Origin: Metallyticus violacea
Taxonomy: Eukaryota; Arthropoda; Insecta; Mantodea; Metallyticidae
Length of the DNA: 64,000 nt
Direction of reading: 5' to 3'
NCBI GenBank assembly: GCA_030762175.1
Contig: CM060831.1
Location: forward strand, 28,159,001 to 28,223,000
The notes under the pieces were generated by a model. The model made no database searches. It was not told the DNA's origin and worked only from the letters and a program-made list of their open reading frames with translations. The stretch's first letter is position 1. Each line of letters opens with the position of its first letter. This document shows positions 46,001 through 55,719 of the stretch, piece after piece. The position numbers and the translations under genes are program-made.

Positions 46001-48363
46001 TTATTTTTGGATTAATTTCCCTGATATTAAAATTATTGCAAATCCAATTACAAAAATTAAGGCAGGCTGGCAAGACCATGTTGTAATTGCTGTACTATAG
46101 AAATTCTGTAGGGTGTTTTATTTAAAAAATGTTGTAGCTGCATTTGCTGAACTCTTCTCCAGGGAAACTTATCGATATGCATAACACTAAATTTTAAATG
46201 CTACTATAACTGTAGAGTACCCCTTAATCCATAATCTTAAGAGACCATTTGTTTCCTATTATAAATTGCTTTTTTAAGAGCAGAAAATTTGTGTGATGAC
46301 ATTCATTAACAGCCTGTATAGAGTCTGTAATATATTTGAATATTCTTAAATAGCAAGTGAGTCAATTTAATACTCTTATGCTCCACTTACCATTGAATTA
46401 TACAGAACATGTTTCACAGGCCTTTGTCCATGTTATCAGCTGTAAGTCAGTTGCCAGATTCTTAATTTATCAGTCATTTTACCTCTTTGCAATGGTGATT
46501 ATCTCAACCAACCATAAAGACATTGGAACATTATATTTTATCGTTGACGGCTGGATGGGCTTGATGCAGTTCTGGTGGGCATTTTATGAACTTTTGGATT
46601 ACTTTTGTCTTCTGTTGGGATTTAGAAGTTCATAACCTTATCTTCATGTTTTTTATTAAAATTTTTTCCATATAACCAGCTCCAAAGGTCTATCTATAAA
46701 TTTCAGTAATTTGACTTCCATTTCTGTATCTTGTTTATCTCTCCAAAAGTAATGTGTAAAGGGCTGATTCATCTATCTGATTGCACCTGATGTTTCTACA
46801 GTGTTCCTTTAGCCTAATTTCAATGCTTCTTTTTGTTTTGCCAATATATACTTTGTTGCATTCCAAACAATTGGTTTTATAGATTCCGGGCTTTTCATCA
46901 GTATTCTGTCATTATCACCAGAGTTGAGGAGATTATTTAGGCTGAATTTGTTCACTGGGGACAAAATAATCCCAAATTCCCTTGAGCATTTTCTGTAATT
47001 TTTTGGTTGCCCAAAGATGATAAGTAAGTTTATTCTGAATAGCAGTTTCTTTTTTAGCTGACAATGCTGTAACCTGTTTTAACCTCTTCTCCCGTTTGAA
47101 TTTCTTGAGTTATTGACATGGCAGCTATCTTGAGCAGCACATTAGCATTGCATTTTTAAATATTTTACTGAGACTCATGAGATGATGGAAAAAAACTTAT
47201 GGAGGTAATTATTTAAACTGTATCAGTTGTTGTGAATCCATAGTGAACGAATCGTACACCAGACACCGATCAGTGTCAACTGACTCATACAGCTAGAATT
47301 AATGAAACTATTAAAATTCTGATAGAAAAGCTTGATATGCAGCAAAGTTTGTCTTGTTGACACAAGAATAGATCTGTCAGGAGCTCTTGGATCACATTAC
47401 TGAAGATGCAACTTTGATGAATAATCATGATGATTATGAATCTCATTTTGAAACATGAGTCTACGATTATGATGTTGAGACAAAAGGGCAATTATCACAG
47501 TGGATTGGAAAATCTTCACCAAGATCCAAAAGTTTATCAGGTCAAATGTCAATATGCTTTTGATGATTTTCTTTGACATTTGTAATGTTATTCATAATGA
47601 ATTTCTGCCTGAGGGTCAAACAGTGTATTGCTGGTTTTGCAAAGATGTCCTCAGACATCTCAGAGAAAATATGAAAAGAAAGAGGCCGGAAGTGTGGACA
47701 GACAATTCATGGATAGCATGATAATACACCATTTTATTTATCATTGCTTGTTTGGGGCCGAAAAACAAGATGACTGTTGATCCTCACTCTCCATACTCTC
47801 CTGGCTTAGCACCTGCAGAGTTTTTATATCCAAACCTGAAATGTAGGATGAAAGGACAAAGATTCTATTCAATGAGGAGATAAGACAACATTCACATACA
47901 GAACTCTGAGCAATCTCTGAAAAGATATGACTGCTTAGAGAAGCTCAATCACCATTGGGAGAGGTGTATCAATAGAGAATGTGATACTTTGAGGTAGACA
48001 AAGCTCAATAAGATGTAAGTAGACCCAAATTTTAAAAAATTCAAAAGCTGAGTTATATTTTGAAGAGACATAAAAATTAAACAGCTTACCATCAGTGGGT
48101 GCTCCCTGTAATTGAATATCAAAGGAGCGAAACTTGCGACGCTTAGGTGCCGGCGAGTTGTTCTCCTTGGAACTGCTGCTTTGTCTCTTATTTTCATCTT
48201 GCTGCATATCTGGTGGGGGGGCCGTTCCTGGTGGGGCACCCCAACCTTCCTCTGGATCCTCTACTTCTGGAGCAATGGGCAGAAACTGAAGTGCTCCAAT
48301 GTCTTCTGTTTCCTCATCTGAACTACAGAAAGCTGCTACTGGTTCAATGGTAGATACATCCAC
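34055..48363 (-). CDS. 3' part of an unrecognised gene, acidic-then-basic C-terminus
   Basis: Two exons on minus joined by about 13.9 kb of intron. The internal exon 48090-48363 (acceptor TGTTCTAG, donor GATG|GTAAGC) encodes 91 residues: an acidic start (CSSDEETEDIGALQF), PEEGWGAPPGTAPPPD, SSSSKENNSP, then basic PKRRKFRSFDIQLQGAP. It ends in phase 1. The terminal exon 34055-34158 (acceptor TTTTAATTACAG) supplies the two missing bases and reads ELHPLLNNRAKD, a Gly/Lys-rich part and RPRVDERKRTK before TGA. Matching phase, good splice sites and similar Ser/Lys/Pro composition support the join. Upstream exons are not visible. The basic clusters look like nuclear localisation signals (inference). 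I do not recognise the family. The gene converges on Tom40. Confidence 0.65.
34491..34718 (-). repeat. tRNA-derived SINE, family 1
   Basis: Minus-strand copy: the poly(A) tail appears as a T run at 34492-34513, then the body, B box (GGTTCAAACCC on minus) and A box at the high-coordinate end. Flanked by CAGTTGAG (34483-34490 and 34719-34726). The body is shortened relative to the 1.7 kb copy. Confidence 0.8.
34730..35744. other. Intronic sequence, no feature seen
   Basis: AT-rich, inside the long intron of the minus-strand gene; nothing recognised. Confidence 0.4.
35745..35942 (+). mobile_element. PLE 3'-end fragment
   Basis: Contains the family-D-like tail words TGAAGCTAATTATTAATT and ATTCCCAAAGCAAAACAAATTATC, and a decayed GCTGACGATGG...AAACATGT motif near 35911. 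It abuts the Harbinger terminus. Confidence 0.5.
35946..36800 (-). mobile_element. PIF/Harbinger (HARBI1-type) remnant
   Basis: At 35946 the terminus reads GGGCCAGTTGTATAAAA, a Harbinger-type end, preceded by TTA, the usual 3-bp target. Minus translation of 36534-36334 gives RTIHKVTRAIAAL and FNNIRNFPGVSGAIDC, matching the F..I..FP.V.GAIDG block that holds the first catalytic Asp of HARBI1 transposases. 36.8-36.55 kb has a decayed FLELNEK-FKVRFWLAK stretch. The opposite end was not found. Inactive. Confidence 0.6.
36830..37040 (-). mobile_element. PLE 3'-end fragment
   Basis: Minus-strand tail with a hammerhead-like motif at about 36900-36937 (CTAATGA, ACAA/UUGU stem, GAAACTGGTCC) and family-D end sequence (AATCTGCTCTGGTGGAG). 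Confidence 0.55.
37170..38880 (+). mobile_element. PLE, family C, near full span but decayed
   Basis: Rare copy that keeps the N-terminal region. 37.2-37.5 kb encodes ANIDLKLYEKYLQIS, ALEHIQYRVNKK and EELAFLNKGLKIC, a pattern found ahead of PLE RTs. About 37.69-37.74 kb gives IIILDKEEYYNRMQDYKR; about 37.88-37.93 kb gives GLPKIHNGNGMRPIINNI. 38303-38575 carries the palm (MSRFEIHINSDFPYIWKI, then RYLDIFAIVNKK, with YVDD changed to YLD). Many stops. It ends in a palindrome with hammerhead-like motifs, minus 38741-38780 and plus 38797-38830. Confidence 0.75.
39190..40860. mobile_element. PLE, family B, two copies head to head
   Basis: Minus 40263-39234: RT palm FKSWYRHVDDIFPI (YVDD changed to HVDD), FLDLKIIRN, connector (ETHTENYIKNESYNP), C-terminal WTKNHEIKPGIKLLKHL, hammerhead-like motif 39234-39273. 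Plus 40238-40740: GIY-YIG part (SGIYKIKCADCEQSYISKT, with G of YIG changed to S), the same C-terminus, and motif 40653-40688. The junction near 40238 falls within shared sequence TTATTAGGTTGCAC, suggesting template switching or recombination. Confidence 0.8.
40653..40688 (+). ncRNA. Hammerhead-ribozyme-like motif (family B)
   Basis: CTGAAGA, perfect GGGAGA/TCTCCC stem II, AAAACATGTC with the palindrome ACATGT, then TTAC. Confidence 0.6.
40960..41410 (+). mobile_element. LINE RT fragment
   Basis: + translation across one frameshift: FPTNEVEILQIIKELT, AGTDDTSDFLIKKCAHL (thumb-side GPD(E/D)I block), SYLKTVIVKPLCKKG, SNYKTIALLSVFSKILEKL and SAKQHGLRSNRCTESA. These are RT blocks 1-3 of a non-LTR element. 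It is truncated on both sides between PLE copies. Confidence 0.75.
41480..42375 (-). mobile_element. PLE, family B-like, 3' half
   Basis: Minus strand: connector segment (TEYKMEYQHIMKTAITNGFN at 42.2 kb), GIY-YIG region at about 41.95-41.85 kb (decayed), C-terminus, and a hammerhead-like motif at 41502-41537 whose palindrome is ACTAGT. Multiple stops. Confidence 0.75.
41502..41537 (-). ncRNA. Hammerhead-ribozyme-like motif, ACTAGT variant
   Basis: On minus: CCGGTGA (diverged core), GGGAG stem II, CGAAACTAGTCC. Its inner base pair differs from the ACATGT and ACCGGT copies yet stays complementary. Confidence 0.5.
42376..42640. other. Unassigned spacer
   Basis: AT-rich sequence between oppositely oriented PLE copies; nothing recognised. 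Confidence 0.4.
42640..44100 (+). mobile_element. PLE, family B, RT to 3' end
   Basis: RT: KNSRITAGD, IPTEKLMLMLKTWLTSINL, TMGNHLSPFLADLFMSS (GNP changed to GNH), RYMDDIFAI; connector KTHTENYIKNDSYNPIPHKY; GIY-YIG region near 43.63 kb (SGIYVIKCADCEQSYIGKT); C-terminus; motif at 44006-44039. The same segments recur at 39-40 kb and 55-56 kb. Several frameshifts. Confidence 0.8.
44166..45437 (+). pseudogene. PLE reverse transcriptase + GIY-YIG endonuclease ORF
   Basis: 423 codons. RT palm: SYDVVSMFPSIP (residues 54-65), AMGNPLSPFLADIYMS (117-132), YVDD active site (152-155), FLDIKII (193-199). A basic connector follows (about 275-320), then the endonuclease: GIY at 352-354 with a Cys pair at 358 and 361, YIG at 365-367, KTKRN, and the catalytic-type Glu at 379 in RFKEH, then His397 in ADHFW and His403 in KNHEF. 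This is the domain order of endonuclease-bearing Penelope-like elements, which use a nicked target end to prime reverse transcription. The N-terminal third of the RT is missing. A TAG at 45435 sits where other copies have the Trp of TWEKIF, so one substitution probably ended the frame. Confidence 0.88.
45576..45610 (+). ncRNA. Hammerhead-ribozyme-like motif (family A)
   Basis: CTGACGA exact core, GAAGGC/GCCUUU stem II around AATC, GAAACATGTC. One extra U after the core, as in the other copies. Confidence 0.65.
45660..46356. other. No feature seen
   Basis: AT-rich intronic sequence; nothing recognised. Confidence 0.4.
46357..47150 (-). mobile_element. PLE 3' part with mitochondrial insert
   Basis: Minus strand: decayed connector with IQNKLTYH near 47.03 kb, GIY-YIG domain at about 46.9-46.75 kb (PGIYKTNCLECNKVYIGKT, then RLKEHCRN), C-terminal KFIKCPPELHQAHPAVND ending near 46.55 kb, and hammerhead-like motif 46404-46440 (CTGATAA, stem, GAAACATGTTC). 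Between the C-terminus and the motif a cox1 fragment interrupts it. Confidence 0.8.
46488..46543 (+). pseudogene. NUMT: cox1 5' fragment
   Basis: 46504-46542 encodes STNHKDIGTLYFI, the near-invariant beginning of cytochrome c oxidase subunit I; just before it TGGTGATTATC would read Trp-Trp-Leu with the mitochondrial code (TGA = Trp). It is only about 55 bases, too short to be a gene, and is bounded by short GATAAA-type microhomology. It is a nuclear copy of mitochondrial DNA. Confidence 0.85.
47230..47965 (+). mobile_element. mariner (irritans-like) transposase remnant
   Basis: Shifted + frames in order: AKFVLLTQE, ICQELLDHITEDA, WVYDYDVETKGQLSQW (first DDE Asp region), SPRSKSLSGQMS, FFDIRNVIHNEFLPEGQTV-like, LRENMKRKRPEVWTDNSW, PHSPYSPGLAPAEFLYPNLK and KGQRFYSM. 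This matches the C-terminal two thirds of a mariner transposase. It is broken by stops. Terminal repeats were not located. It lies close to the 48.09 kb exon, inside the intron. Confidence 0.8.
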
Positions 48364-49384
48364 CTAGAACAGTTGAATCACTAACTTTAGAAACTAACAT
48401 TAGGAATACCATTTATAAATCATGTACATATTACAATCACAAAGTATTTAGACCTATTAATGGTGTCAATCTTTGTGACAGAACCATTACCAATAGCATA
48501 AAGCAAGAAATGGGTAAATTGTATCAAAATGAATGAAAAGGAAATGGAAAACAGTAATTATAAAATAACATAATTAAAAGACTGCCTTTTAGAGGAAAAA
48601 AATAAAATATATACAGAGGAAGAGCTACATATATGTGTGAGCTATAATATTATCAAAGGATTTTTTCTGAGACAGATATGTTTAAAAATAAAGCTGTATT
48701 ATTCATTGGTGTTGTAATGCTATACAGTATACTTCACTCACCAAGTTTAAAAACAGGCTCCAGCTCATATCCTGTTTTTAAATAAAGTTGATTTTAAATT
48801 TAAAGCAGTGAAGTACAAAATTATATCCATTACCCAGAATATGGTTTTATTATTTCTACTTTATGATATCAACTTCTATTAATTATAATTTTTGAATAGT
48901 TTTTGTTTATCAAACCGATACAATACCTTCAAAATTATTGGTCAATAAAATATGCACATTTATTGTACAAGTTCCATTGACTGTAGTAACAGTTTTAAGT
49001 GATCAATAAGAAGAGATAAATGGCATTATTTGCTTTATATCATGTTATAAATGATTGTAGAATCCATCAGTTCAAGAAACTGTTATGGTAGGGATGGGAA
49101 TTCATCTCACTCAAAAGTCTCAGAATCTCATAACCCTAGAATGAAAATAAATCTTGCTGTGCTCTCTGCAAGCATGTGCTGAAAACACTGCTCTCCCAAA
49201 GTACAGGCCTCAAGCTGTTTTACAGGAAAACAATTTATGTTAATTTGTGTGTGGTACATCTTTTTAGAAGTCTTTGTCTTCAGAGTACCATATAGGATCT
49301 TCCCTGACATTACATTTATGTTAATATTAATCTAACTGCTTATGTTAATGAATTCATATACAACAAAACCTAGTTTAAAAGCAA
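48364..49384. other. Intronic sequence, no feature seen
   Basis: Upstream intron of the minus-strand gene; AT-rich, nothing recognised. Confidence 0.4.
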
Positions 49385-50075
49385 ACAAAATATTAATTAA
49401 AATGTAAATTGGAACTTGCACAGTGAAGCCAATCATATAATTGATATTATTGTATGATATACACACTCTTAATGCTTCACTTACTTATCATAATATATAG
49501 AACTGGTTTCGAGATCATTTTGTTCTCATCTTCAGCCAGGCTAAAATTCAACTGTCAGATATTCGTTGAGCTGTGGGAATGTGTATTCTGCTCTGGTGGC
49601 AGTGTGATAAACTTGTAGTTTATGTTTTCATCCCCAGCAGTGTCAAAGTTCATTAGACTGCCTTTGTATTTGTAGATGGAGACTTTCTAGCACGTTGCTA
49701 GTTCTGTAGGTCCTTGTACTCATTTTAATAATTTTGCTTTATTCACTATATCATGATTTTTGGTCCAAAAATGATAGGTTACTGCTGATTTCTCTATTTG
49801 CTTGTAGTTTATGTTTCTGAAATGTTCCTTTAACTGTGTGCCTATGTTTCTCTTTGTTTTTCCAATGTAGATGAATGTGAAAAAAATCTCACACCGCCAT
49901 CAGAGCAGAATACACATTCCCACAGCTTAACAAATTATCTGACAGTTGAATTTTAGCCTAGCTGAAGATGAGAACAAAATGTTCTCGAAGCTGGTTCTAT
50001 ATATTATGATAAGTAAGTGAAGCATTAAGAGTGTGTAGTTTAACTAAATCATACAATAATATCAATTAAACAAAA
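49385..50075. mobile_element. PLE, family D, inverted 3' ends
   Basis: Minus copy from about 49.87 kb (GIY-YIG end: near TYIGKTKRN) down to motif 49499-49535 and the tail; plus tail copy 49890-50070 with motif 49962-49996. Outer words AATTGATATTATTGTATGAT and CATACAATAATATCAATT mirror each other. Same architecture as 15.5-16.2 kb. Confidence 0.75.
49962..49996 (+). ncRNA. Hammerhead-ribozyme-like motif (family D)
   Basis: CTGAAGA, GAGAAC/GTTCTC stem II, CGAAGCTGGTT (GAAA changed to GAAG, so probably inactive), three-pair helix I (UAG/CUA). Confidence 0.5.
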
Positions 50076-50311
50076 TATTATTTCCAATTATCTGATGCTT
50101 CGCTGCCATTTCTGATGTATTTCTGCTTTCAAAACTAACATACCGGAAACTAATATTATATTGTGCTTTTTTTTTTCTGGGACTACTGTGAAATACTCCA
50201 AGGACCATGATCTTCTCTTGGTAGTTATCTATATGCATTAAAAATAAATTGAAATTCAATATCTTATGAGCTAGGGCACAGACCTTTCCCATCCACATAA
50301 AGTGCAGGCTC

Positions 50312-50578
50312 AGTATCAGTCAGTCCAGTCAGTCCTAAACCCAAGATTGCATATTCAATTCCGGCCAGGGTCGATGGAGTTTTTTCGGGCATAAAAATCC
50401 CAAGCATGGCTTCCTTCAAAAGGGAATTAAGCGATGGGTTCCATGTCATAGATTTATGATAAGAAAAAGAACCTCAAGCCTGAAAGATGAGACTTTGAGC
50501 AAAATTTATCAGCATTATCATGCCCTGAATTGAATGAGATGCAGATGACCTGAGATGTTAAAGAACAGTATCAAACAA
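50312..50578 (+). repeat. tRNA-derived SINE, family 1, partial
   Basis: Lacks the A-box half. Starts near CCTAAACCCAAGATTGC, keeps a decayed B box and the full body (ACCTCAAGCCTGAAAGA, GACCTGAGATGTTAAAGA). Confidence 0.75.
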
Positions 50579-51019
50579 AATGACCAATCCTGCTATCTGC
50601 TATGTGGGATGATTTGGGTAAATCAGACTTCCTACCATCATTCCTCCAGCTTGCACATGTTTATACTATTTGCTATGCATGGAAGGCTAAAGTGCCTCCT
50701 GCCTCATCTTGTTGGCTGAGATGTCACAACAGGTTATTGTTTTCAGTGTATTGCATTACATCAAAAGCTGTTTATGCATCTGTTCAAGAGGCTCATGATA
50801 TACACATTTCTTGTGTAAGGTATCGAGAAGTTCTCAACCTTCTCAAAATGTATCCTGTCATTTATCATGCCTGTTTATGAGTGGTAAGCCAATCAAATTA
50901 AAAGACCAAAATAATACTGCTAAATGAAACTTACTGAAGTTAAAATGCATAATCATCAATATACTGAAATCTTATTTAAATGCACATTAGTATAACATCT
51001 ACAGTGGATAAAATATAAA
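50579..51019. other. No feature seen
   Basis: An open + stretch at 50602-50880 has no recognisable family; otherwise nothing. Confidence 0.35.
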
Positions 51020-51230
51020 TTAAATGTACATTATAATTAATCTGTCATCTAACACACTCTTATGCTTCACTTACTTTTAAATATGGTGGGACCGATTTCG
51101 AAGAGACATTCTCTCCATCTTCAACCAACTTGGCGACTGAGTCTGTCTCTTCGAAACCGGTCCCACCATATTTAAAAGTAAGTGAAGCATAAGAGTGTTT
51201 TTCTTAAGTTCCAACAGTCAGTATGCTGAT
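51020..51230. mobile_element. Palindromic PLE derivative
   Basis: Close relative of the Tom40 intron 2 element: arms TCTGTCATCTAACACACTC...CCGATTTCG and TTCGAAACCGGTCCCACC...AAGCATAAGAGTG. The right arm is shortened and stem II of the + motif is lost. No clear target duplication. Confidence 0.7.
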
Positions 51231-51777
51231 TTTAACAATTTTCTTTTCTGTTTCAAGATTCATTTCCAAAAATATGGTTGGCTAAATGTGATTTTTCTGC
51301 TTGTTTGTATCTGATATTCCTGAAAAGTCTGAAATTTACTTTCTTGTTTTGCAGCTGTATATTTTATTACAATGTAAATAATTTATCTGGCAGATATTTG
51401 GTTTCTTTTCTGGGTAAATTTTGTTTCTATGATTTGATGTTTTGAGATTCTTTTTCTGTAGAGTCAAGATATATTAAAGTATTAATGGCAAATCTAAGCG
51501 TGGAAAAAGAATTTGAGCTCACAGTCATTGAAATTAATGATCAAAAGTTATTTATTGTATGTATATATCGTCCCCTGACAGGTAATCACTCATGTTTCTT
51601 GAACAACTAAGTAATCAAATCATTAAAAAGACATACCAAAAGAATCGTAATTGTAGGTGATTTCAATATAGATTTTCTGAGAGACAAAAAATTAAACAGT
51701 TACTACTATCTTACAATATGGAAAACTTTGTTCAAAAAGCCACAAGAGTTACCAGCTCCTCAAGCACATTAATTGAT

Positions 51778-52027
51778 TAATTAAATCTGTCATCTAACAT
51801 TCTTCATGCTTCACTAACCTTAAAAATATCTGGAACCGGTTTCAAAGATATGTTATCTCCATCTTCGGCCGTGGACAAGATAACATATCTTTGAAACCGG
51901 TTCCGGATATTTTTAAGGTTAGTGAAGCATGAAGAGTGTTAGATGACAGATTTAATTCATGTGAGCTTCACTGTGTTAGTTTCACATGAAATTTTTTTTT
52001 AAAGTTTTTACAATTTTTAAAAAATTG
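51778..52027. mobile_element. Palindromic PLE derivative inside the LINE endonuclease
   Basis: 250-bp insertion flanked by a perfect 11-bp duplication CATTAATTGAT (51767-51777 and 52028-52038). It splits STLID from the continuing endonuclease. Inverted arms of about 70 bases (TCTGTCATCTAACATTCTTC to its mirror), with a hammerhead-like motif on minus (about 51833-51875) and most of one on plus. Ends in an A/T-rich tail. Confidence 0.88.
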
Positions 52028-53064
52028 CATTAATTGATGTTATAATACTTGATCAAATAACCAAAGAGTTCACTCTGATGAATGTTAACACTAGCTTCTC
52101 AGATCATAATGCCATAATCTTAACCTTATTACAAAAGAAGGGTAAGAGTATGCCTAAAACAATACACAAAAGGTTCTTTCCCAAGGATAGTATACATAAA
52201 TTTTCTACTGGAAAAGGAAGATTGGAATGATGTCTATAACGAAGTAACTGTAGACCTTAAATCCTCTAAGTTTATGATTTGCATATTCATGCACCACTTT
52301 AACACAGGCATTGCCCTATAAATCATTAACAAACAACCACACTAGCAAAAGTAAAAAGTGGATCACAAAGAGAATCATTGACTCCAGTAAACAAATGCAA
52401 CACCTCTTCAATATAAGTAAAATAAATAAATCTGACGGATTCACAAAATATTTTAAATAGCATAAGCAAATTTATACCAAATTAATAAAAACAGCAAAGA
52501 AACGACATATTGATGAACAGATTTACAATCATCAAATAAAAACAAGATCATTTGGGATGTAATTAGGAGTGAAACTGCTAACCTTAAGACTGACAAACAT
52601 AAAAATACAACCCTAACAGTTAACAATGTAATATATGATAATCCAATTGGTTGCAAATATTTTCAATAATCATTTCACAACTGTTGCTGATAGAATGTTT
52701 CCATTTCGAACTAACACTAATACTTTTAAAAATCCTAAACTAAATAAAAGTGAAAAAAGTGTATAATACCTTAAGCCTGTAACTCATGAGGAAATAACCA
52801 GAATAGTTACCTCCAAAAAGAATAGTTTTTCGGCAGGACCTGATGAAATACCAGAATGCCTAATTAAATAGTACATAAGCTACATTATCGATCCTCTATT
52901 GATAATTAACTGTTCCATTAATTCAGAGAATCTTAAAACAAGTAAAATTGTCCCCATATTTAAAAATGTTAGCCAAAATAATGTTGATAACTACAGGCCA
53001 ATTTCTATCATATCAGGATTCTCAAAAATACTAGAAACTGTAATGTATAACAGAATTGCCCCCT

Positions 53065-53660
53065 TTCGGCGACAAGGAAAATGTGATACATAATAATTGT
53101 AGTAGTTGGTAAAAATAAGTTTGCTTGCATTAATAAACTTCATTTTAGAATATCAATGTGCTAATTTTAGGGCTGGCTAGCTTTGAACTTTATTTGGATC
53201 TCCTGGAAAATTTTATTGCAGGTACTTACCAGGTTTTTGCTAAATGCTATACATTTGTTATATAGGCAATTTTTTTGATTAGTGGCCAGCTATCCATGTA
53301 GGACTATATAGATTTTCAAAATAATCTACAAGGATCATTTGAAAAATTTGATTAAAAATCAACTCTTCCATACAAGCCAATTTTATTTCTGAACATATTT
53401 CCCCCAAGGACAATAATTTTTGTTGGAAAAATTAACTCTGCAAAACAGTCCTTGATAGCATCACTGACATTCTCAATCAACAAATATTTCTTCCCAAGAA
53501 GCAGAATTTTTAAATTCAGCGACAAAAAATAATTTGCTAGAGGCTAAGTCCCAAAAATAGAGAGAGTGAAAAGTCACCTCTATGCCTAATATGTGCATTT
53601 TGTCATGGCAACTATGTATGGGAGAAACACTTTTTTTTTATCTGCCAATCTTAGTCATTT
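53065..53660 (-). mobile_element. Insert in the LINE RT, possible mariner-like scrap
   Basis: LINE RT reading stops near MYNRIA and resumes at FRKNKS near 53.67 kb. Within the insert the minus strand reads FWDLASSKLFFVAEFKNSA then, one frame over, ENVSDAIKDCFAELIF. This recalls the PDLA..FFLFP.LK...F......A....F end of a mariner transposase. No terminal repeats seen; assignment tentative. Confidence 0.4.
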
Positions 53661-54950
53661 TTCCTTAATTCATTCTTAGAAAAAACAAGAGCGTAAATAA
53701 TGCCCTATATTACTTCATTAAGGAAACACTTGAGGGAATTGATGAAAACAAATCTACACTTGGTATATTTATGGACCTGAGTAAAGCATTTGATTTGGTT
53801 GACCATAATATCTTATTATCCAAACTGGAATCATATGGTATTCATGGCATATATGTGGCTCAAATGTATATCCATAAGAAATGTAACAAAGGCAGAAACG
53901 TTATTTCAAACTTAAGTAGCAAAATGCAGGGTTCCACAGGGCTCAAATCTTGGGCCTCTTTTGTTTCTAGTAACCATAGAATATTTGCCGATTAACATAC
54001 CTCATGCAGCCATGATAATATATGCAGATGATACAAGCTGCATATTAAAGGGAAACTTTCCCACAAATTTACAACAGGCAGCGGAAGTTATGGTTAGTCT
54101 AGCAGAATGGCTCTCCGCTAATAAGTTGATATTAAATGCTAATAAATCCCAATGCACGAATAATTTTGCCCTCTCTAATAGGGAAAGTCAGAATATTGAT
54201 CCAATGATCACCTAAAATAATAAAGTAATTCAGTATGCCTCTGAAGCAAAATTTTTAGGAATAACTATAGACAAATTCTTAAACTGGAAGTCACACATTT
54301 ACAACATCACAACAAAGATTAACATAATTCATTATATAATCTTAGTACTTTAAAAATGATCTACTTTGCATATATACAAACCGTTTTTACTTATGGCATT
54401 ATCTTATGGGGTAATTCAGTAGATACTAATACACTCTTTTTAGCACAAAAGAAAATTATACGTAAAATGTTTAATCTAAACAAATGCTTTCACTGTAAAA
54501 TGTACTTTATACAGAACAATATACTTACCCTACCATGCCTATATATATTAAAAAGTGCATGTTGTGTAAATAGTAATATACAACAATTTTACTCTATTTA
54601 ATCAATCCATAAGCACAGTACTAGAACCAGCAACAAAGTCCACCTATAAACTGCCAGAACAACTAAACAGATCAATTCAATCCTGCATAGTGGCATCCAA
54701 ATGTATAACTTAATAATTAACAAAATCACAGATACACACCCTATTAGATTTAGGAAGAAATTTAAGAGGTTTTTAACTAATCAGTGTTTTTATAGTATAC
54801 AAGAATTCAATGCATATTTTAAAAAACTACCCATACAGATAAATTATAAGTATTAACAGTACGAAATTGTTATATTTTATAATTGAAACCATGAAATTGT
54901 AACAAATTTCCAAAGGTGAATAAAGTATATGATAGCATATGATATGATAT

Positions 54951-55264
54951 AAACTTTGGTAAGTGAAGAAATGCGAGAATATAATCAACTCATGAACTAA
55001 AACATTTAATGCTGAAATCTTTCAACAAACAGAGATGTCATTTGATGAAGACCATAGTTATGCAAAAACTTATGTTTCAGTTGTTTAAAGAAACGCTGCA
55101 CACCCTTTTAATCTCACCTAAGGTAAATTATGTGAATTCATTTGTGTATGTGAGATTCTTTAGCTTAAAATCAACTTTTCCCTCCTTAATTAGAATATAA
55201 AGAAGGCTATCTAATAAGATTTTATGATGCATTAAAAATGTGCTAAAATTTTACATCCTATGAA
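54951..55264. other. No feature seen
   Basis: AT-rich spacer between the LINE and the PLE cluster. Confidence 0.4.
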
Positions 55265-55719
55265 TTTTATAAAGTAGTACTTTAGTATTCATTTTTTACA
55301 CTAAACTCCATTTACCTACATAAAATAAGGCGTGCTTTGGGAGAATTTCTCCCATCTTCAGTTGCTCACTTAACTGCCATTACTCGAAATGATGGCCAGA
55401 TGCCCGGATGTCCCTGTGTTGGCATCTGTTGGCTGAAGTAGGATATTGCTGAGTTCATCCTTAGGAGGAAACTCTAAGTTCATTAGGTTTTCTTTATTTT
55501 TTAATATGAAGTTATAAGTGGATAACTCCATTGGGTTGTGAAGATGTTTCAGTAGTTTAATTTTCAGTTTTGTTTCATGATTTTTGGTCCAAAGGTGAGC
55601 TGCTACTGCTGATGTATCCACCTGCTTAATCCGAATAAAGTGTTCTTTCCTCCAAATTTCTAAATTTCTCTTTGTTTTGCCTATGTAGCTCTGCTCACAA
55701 TCTGCACATTTTATTACAT

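Larger units (their letters stand above)
51440..54950 (+). mobile_element. LINE (EN + RT), two insertions
   Basis: Endonuclease from about 51.48 kb: VEKEFELTVIEIN, FIVCIYRPL, IVIVGDFNIDFL, TRVTSSSSTLID, then after an insert FTLMNVNTSFSDHNAIIL (SDH motif). RT: SAGPDEIPECLIK near 52.84 kb, VDNYRPISIISGFSKILETV, then after a second insert FRKNKSVNNALYYF, FMDLSKAFDLVDHNILLSKL, MIIYADDTSCI, and YGIILWGNSVDTNTLF near 54.4 kb. The end is near ATATGATATGATAT repeats at 54.94 kb. Frameshifts and stops throughout. Jockey/CR1-like RT, distinct from the minus LINE at 6-10 kb in detail. Confidence 0.85.

Noticed and set aside
46357..46635. 92-codon ORF containing cox1-like residues as a gene
   Set aside because: Only about 13 residues match cox1; the rest is the reverse strand of a PLE. 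It is a NUMT in a chance open stretch.
48112..48353. + strand ORFs over the 48.1-48.36 kb exon
   Set aside because: The minus frame has splice sites and phase match to 34.16 kb; the plus frames are shadows.
48361..48363. GTG as a start codon for the 48.36 kb exon
   Set aside because: A TTCTAG acceptor lies immediately upstream, so this is an internal exon beginning with a Val codon, not a translation start.
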